DNA from: Streptomyces endocoffeicus
GTDB lineage: Bacteria; Actinomycetota; Actinomycetes; Streptomycetales; Streptomycetaceae
Assembly (NCBI RefSeq): GCF_016741935.1
Contig: NZ_JAERRG010000003.1
Location: 186,001 to 250,000, forward strand
Direction: 5' to 3'
DNA: 64,000 nt
The notes under the pieces were generated by a model. It ran no database searches. It was not told the origin of the DNA and worked only from the letters and a program-made list of their open reading frames with translations. The translations under genes were made by a program, and so were the position numbers. Positions 62,030 to 64,000 of the stretch are shown here, one piece after another (within the stretch, counting starts at the first letter, position 1; each line of letters opens with the position of its first letter).

Positions 62030-63601
62030 TCAGCGTTCGGTGCGGTCGGCCACGTGCCTGACGGCCGGGGCGGGACTCGGGAGCTCGGATGTGCCCTCCT
62101 CGGACGGGGCGGCTTCCGCGGCCACGAGCGAGTAGTCGGGCTTCGGGTCCAGCCGGAGTCCGAACGTGAGGATCGCGTAGAGCGTGGCGCCGAGCGCCAG
62201 GGCGATGACGATGCCGAGCCCGCTCGACCCGAACACACCGGTGCGGCCCTTCTCGGTGAGGAGGAATCCCGTGATCTTCGCGAAGTTCGGGTCGGAGCTG
62301 GTCACGAGGCCGAGACCGACGACGGTTCCGGTGATCAGACTCAGAATCGCCGTCCAGCGCCCGTCGCGGCCGCCGTGGCCGCGCGGGTTCGCCATGTCGG
62401 TGTTCCAGCCCATGCGGCGCTGCCGGACGAAGTCGATGAGCTGGATGCCGCCCATGGTGCCCATCATCACGGCGATGAGCGACAGGAACGACTGGAACGT
62501 CGCGAGGAACGAGGTGGAGATGAACAGCAGGTAGAAGGCGCCCGCCGCGATGATGATCGCGTTGATCGCGGTCGTCACGGAGCGGCGCAGCGGTACGCCG
62601 ACGGCCATGAGCGCGAGGCCGGAGCTGTACATGCCGGTGATGGCGGCCGAAACGAGCGAGATGACGATCACGATGGAGAAGGGGATGAAGAACCACATCG
62701 GCAGGAGCGCGGTGAGCGCCCCGATCGGGTCGGACGCCGTGGCGGAGCCGAGCTTGGAATCCCCGCCGACGAGAAGCGCGCCGACGGCGAGGAGGATGAC
62801 GACCGGCAGGCTGAGCCCGGTGACCGTCCAGCTGATCACGGAGCGCGCCGGGGTGTCGCGCGGGAGGTAACGGGCGAAGTCGCCGCCGTAGTTGAGGAAT
62901 CCGAGGCCGACGAGGGTCATCGCCATGATGATGCCGCCGACGAACACCAGCGGTCCGCCCGCGGGGGTGTCACCGAGGTGCGCCCACTCGATCTCGGGCA
63001 CCATGAATCCGAGGAACGCGACCGTCATGATGCCGGTCACCCATGAGATCCAGACCTCGACCTTCATGATGAGCTCGTGGCCGAGGACGGAGACCGCCAT
63101 CGTCACGGCGAGCACGAGCACGAACCACAGCACGATCGTGGTCGTGGTGCTCGACCCGTCCGCGTCGGCGAACACCGACGGCCACAGCTTCGCGAACAGG
63201 TTCGCGCCGGTGGTCGAGGCAAGGGTGATGATCGTCACTTTCCAGCCCATATTGGACAGATAGGCGAAGAACGCGGGGATCCTGTTGCCCTTGATGCCGA
63301 ACGCGAAACGCGTCTGGGCGAGGGTCGGCAGTCCGGTGCGGGGCCCGCCGACCGCGAGGATGCCGACGAGGGTGGCCGAGATGAGGTAGCCGACGGTCCC
63401 GGCGACGATCGTCTGCCAGACGTTCAGACCGAGGCCGAAGACGAAGATGCCGTAACTGATGCCGAGGATCGAGATGTTCCAGGCGAACCACACGGCGAAC
63501 AGCCCCTGCGGCTTCCCGCGCCGTTCGGCATCGGGAACGGGATTGACGCCGTTCGATTCGACGGTCGTGCCTCTACGACCTTGCTGAGCCTCATTGCTCA
63601 T
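62030..63601 (-). CDS. NCS1-family transporter (purine/cytosine/allantoin permease-like)
   Basis: 523 residues with about 12 membrane segments. GLFAVWFAWNISILGISYGIFVFGLGLNVWQ and GLPTLAQTRFAFGIKGNRIPAFFAYLSNMGWK are NCS1 motifs. These H+ or Na+ symporters usually carry nucleobases, hydantoins or allantoin. ATG 63601 has AAAGG upstream. Its stop lies 23-60 bases before the possible glycosidase starts, so the two genes are an operon. A sugar-cleaving partner beside an NCS1 carrier is unexpected. Confidence 0.9.
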   Translation of the reverse strand: MSNEAQQGRRGTTVESNGVNPVPDAERRGKPQGLFAVWFAWNISILGISYGIFVFGLGLNVWQTIVAGTVGYLISATLVGILAVGGPRTGLPTLAQTRFAFGIKGNRIPAFFAYLSNMGWKVTIITLASTTGANLFAKLWPSVFADADGSSTTTTIVLWFVLVLAVTMAVSVLGHELIMKVEVWISWVTGIMTVAFLGFMVPEIEWAHLGDTPAGGPLVFVGGIIMAMTLVGLGFLNYGGDFARYLPRDTPARSVISWTVTGLSLPVVILLAVGALLVGGDSKLGSATASDPIGALTALLPMWFFIPFSIVIVISLVSAAITGMYSSGLALMAVGVPLRRSVTTAINAIIIAAGAFYLLFISTSFLATFQSFLSLIAVMMGTMGGIQLIDFVRQRRMGWNTDMANPRGHGGRDGRWTAILSLITGTVVGLGLVTSSDPNFAKITGFLLTEKGRTGVFGSSGLGIVIALALGATLYAILTFGLRLDPKPDYSLVAAEAAPSEEGTSELPSPAPAVRHVADRTER

Positions 63602-63888
63602 GGAAGGGCGCCTTTCGACGTATGGCGAGGTGGGGAGGAGCGGATGGTCGAGCTTCGGACTTCGAGCTCGGGGGAGTCGTGGGCTCGCGTTCGAGGGGTG
63701 CGCGGACCGCGTCCGGGGGCGACGCGGCTCCGTGTGGGACGTACGCCGTGCGCGGTAACCGCCGTCGCGCCCGCGGTGGGAGGCGTGTACGGCGGTCAGG
63801 CGGAGCGCTGAGCGGCGGGGTGGGCCGCTAAACCGTCGGCCGCCGGGGCCTGCGGCGGGCGGTCGTCGTAGCGTACGCTCATCGCCGG

Positions 63889-63902
63889 GAAAACCATTTC
63901 CG
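63889..63902. promoter_or_regulatory. Palindromic operator candidate
   Basis: GGAAAACCATTTCC: 5-base inverted arms, resembling the LacI-type sites elsewhere in the window, between the NCS1 start and a gene starting at the right edge. Confidence 0.4.
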
Positions 63903-63953
63903 AACCCAAGCACGGCAGCCCCCGCCGCGTCAATGGGTCGCCGAGACCGTCCT

Positions 63954-63962
63954 GATAACATC
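63954..63962 (+). promoter_or_regulatory. Extended -10 element
   Basis: TGATAACAT (TGnTAnnnT) about 28 bases before ATG 63990; no convincing -35. Confidence 0.35.
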
Positions 63963-63989
63963 GGCCGGCAGGAATCAGGGGAGATCAGG

Positions 63990-64000
63990 ATGGGTGCGCG
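63990..64000 (+). CDS. Start of a gene cut by the right edge
   Basis: ATG 63990, preceded by GGGGAGATCAGG, opens a frame of three codons before the window ends. The good ribosome site and the -10 element support a start. Nothing can be said of its product; a regulator of the NCS1/glycosidase operon would be a typical neighbour. Confidence 0.3.

Larger units (their letters stand above)
63602..63989. other. Upstream region of the NCS1 gene and of a right-edge gene
   Basis: About 388 bases with no supported gene. It contains a palindromic element (63889-63902) and an extended -10 element reading rightward (63954-63962). The part from 63610 to 63880 shows nothing I can name. Confidence 0.5.

Noticed and set aside
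62007..62696. Extension of the glycosidase upstream to 62696
   Set aside because: It would overlap the NCS1 gene out of frame and contains Arg/Pro-rich shadow sequence; good ribosome sites exist near 61970-62006.

Overview
The window is high-GC DNA (visibly around 70% G+C) with strong third-position G/C bias, frequent GTG starts, GGAG-type ribosome sites and many TetR, IclR, LacI and two-component regulators. This fits a Streptomyces or close actinomycete chromosome, probably an accessory or arm-like region. I assigned no species.

Region 1 (1-15.7 kb) looks like a biosynthetic locus. On the minus strand lie a large PKS that runs off the left edge and an acyltransferase-ACP protein. The PKS reads, in order, a FabL-like enoyl reductase, a ketosynthase, a chain-length-factor-like domain and a PUFA-type ketoreductase. 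Next come a membrane NRPS of the epsilon-poly-lysine synthetase (Pls) type, a shortened aspartokinase and a diaminobutyrate aminotransferase. The last three form a tight operon that would supply and use L-2,4-diaminobutyrate (Dab). A divergent sensor kinase/response regulator pair flanks the operon. This region is the best candidate for an undescribed system: a PUFA-synthase-like PKS next to a Pls-like assembly line with its own Dab supply.

Region 2 (15.7-29.2 kb) holds an M24 peptidase, a large secreted beta-helix glycan hydrolase (GH87-like), and a TetR-controlled catabolic operon. The operon encodes aldehyde dehydrogenase, an acyl-CoA dehydrogenase-like protein, a sodium/solute symporter, enoyl-CoA hydratase and a tandem-fused family III CoA-transferase. 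Two palindromic operators precede it.

Region 3 (29.2-50.1 kb) starts with a divergent IclR/HbpS-like pair and an MFS exporter. It continues with what looks like a LacI-type sugar or alcohol catabolic regulon: aldo/keto reductase, GMC oxidoreductase, aldehyde dehydrogenase, LacI, a SpoIIE phosphatase, and one long plus-strand operon (SDR, CoA-transferase, acyl-CoA dehydrogenase, ribose-type ABC transporter, aldose dehydrogenase, zinc alcohol dehydrogenase). Related LacI-type operators recur in front of these units, two of them 16/17 identical and overlapping -10 boxes. A 22-codon remnant resembling the start of etfB sits inside the operon.

Region 4 (50.1-64 kb) is a set of small accessory units: a siderophore-interacting protein, a ribbon-helix-helix/VOC pair, a methyltransferase, TetR/RibD and TetR/SDR divergent pairs, an HTH-MarR regulator facing a DUF4097 gene, an alginate-lyase-like secreted enzyme, and a minus-strand pair of an NCS1 transporter with an unusual glycosidase-FucU mutarotase fusion. 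Three genes in the window (ending at 29096, 51514 and 53768) carry short tandem duplications that span the stop codon.

All functions are inferred by reading the sequence; no database search was run.
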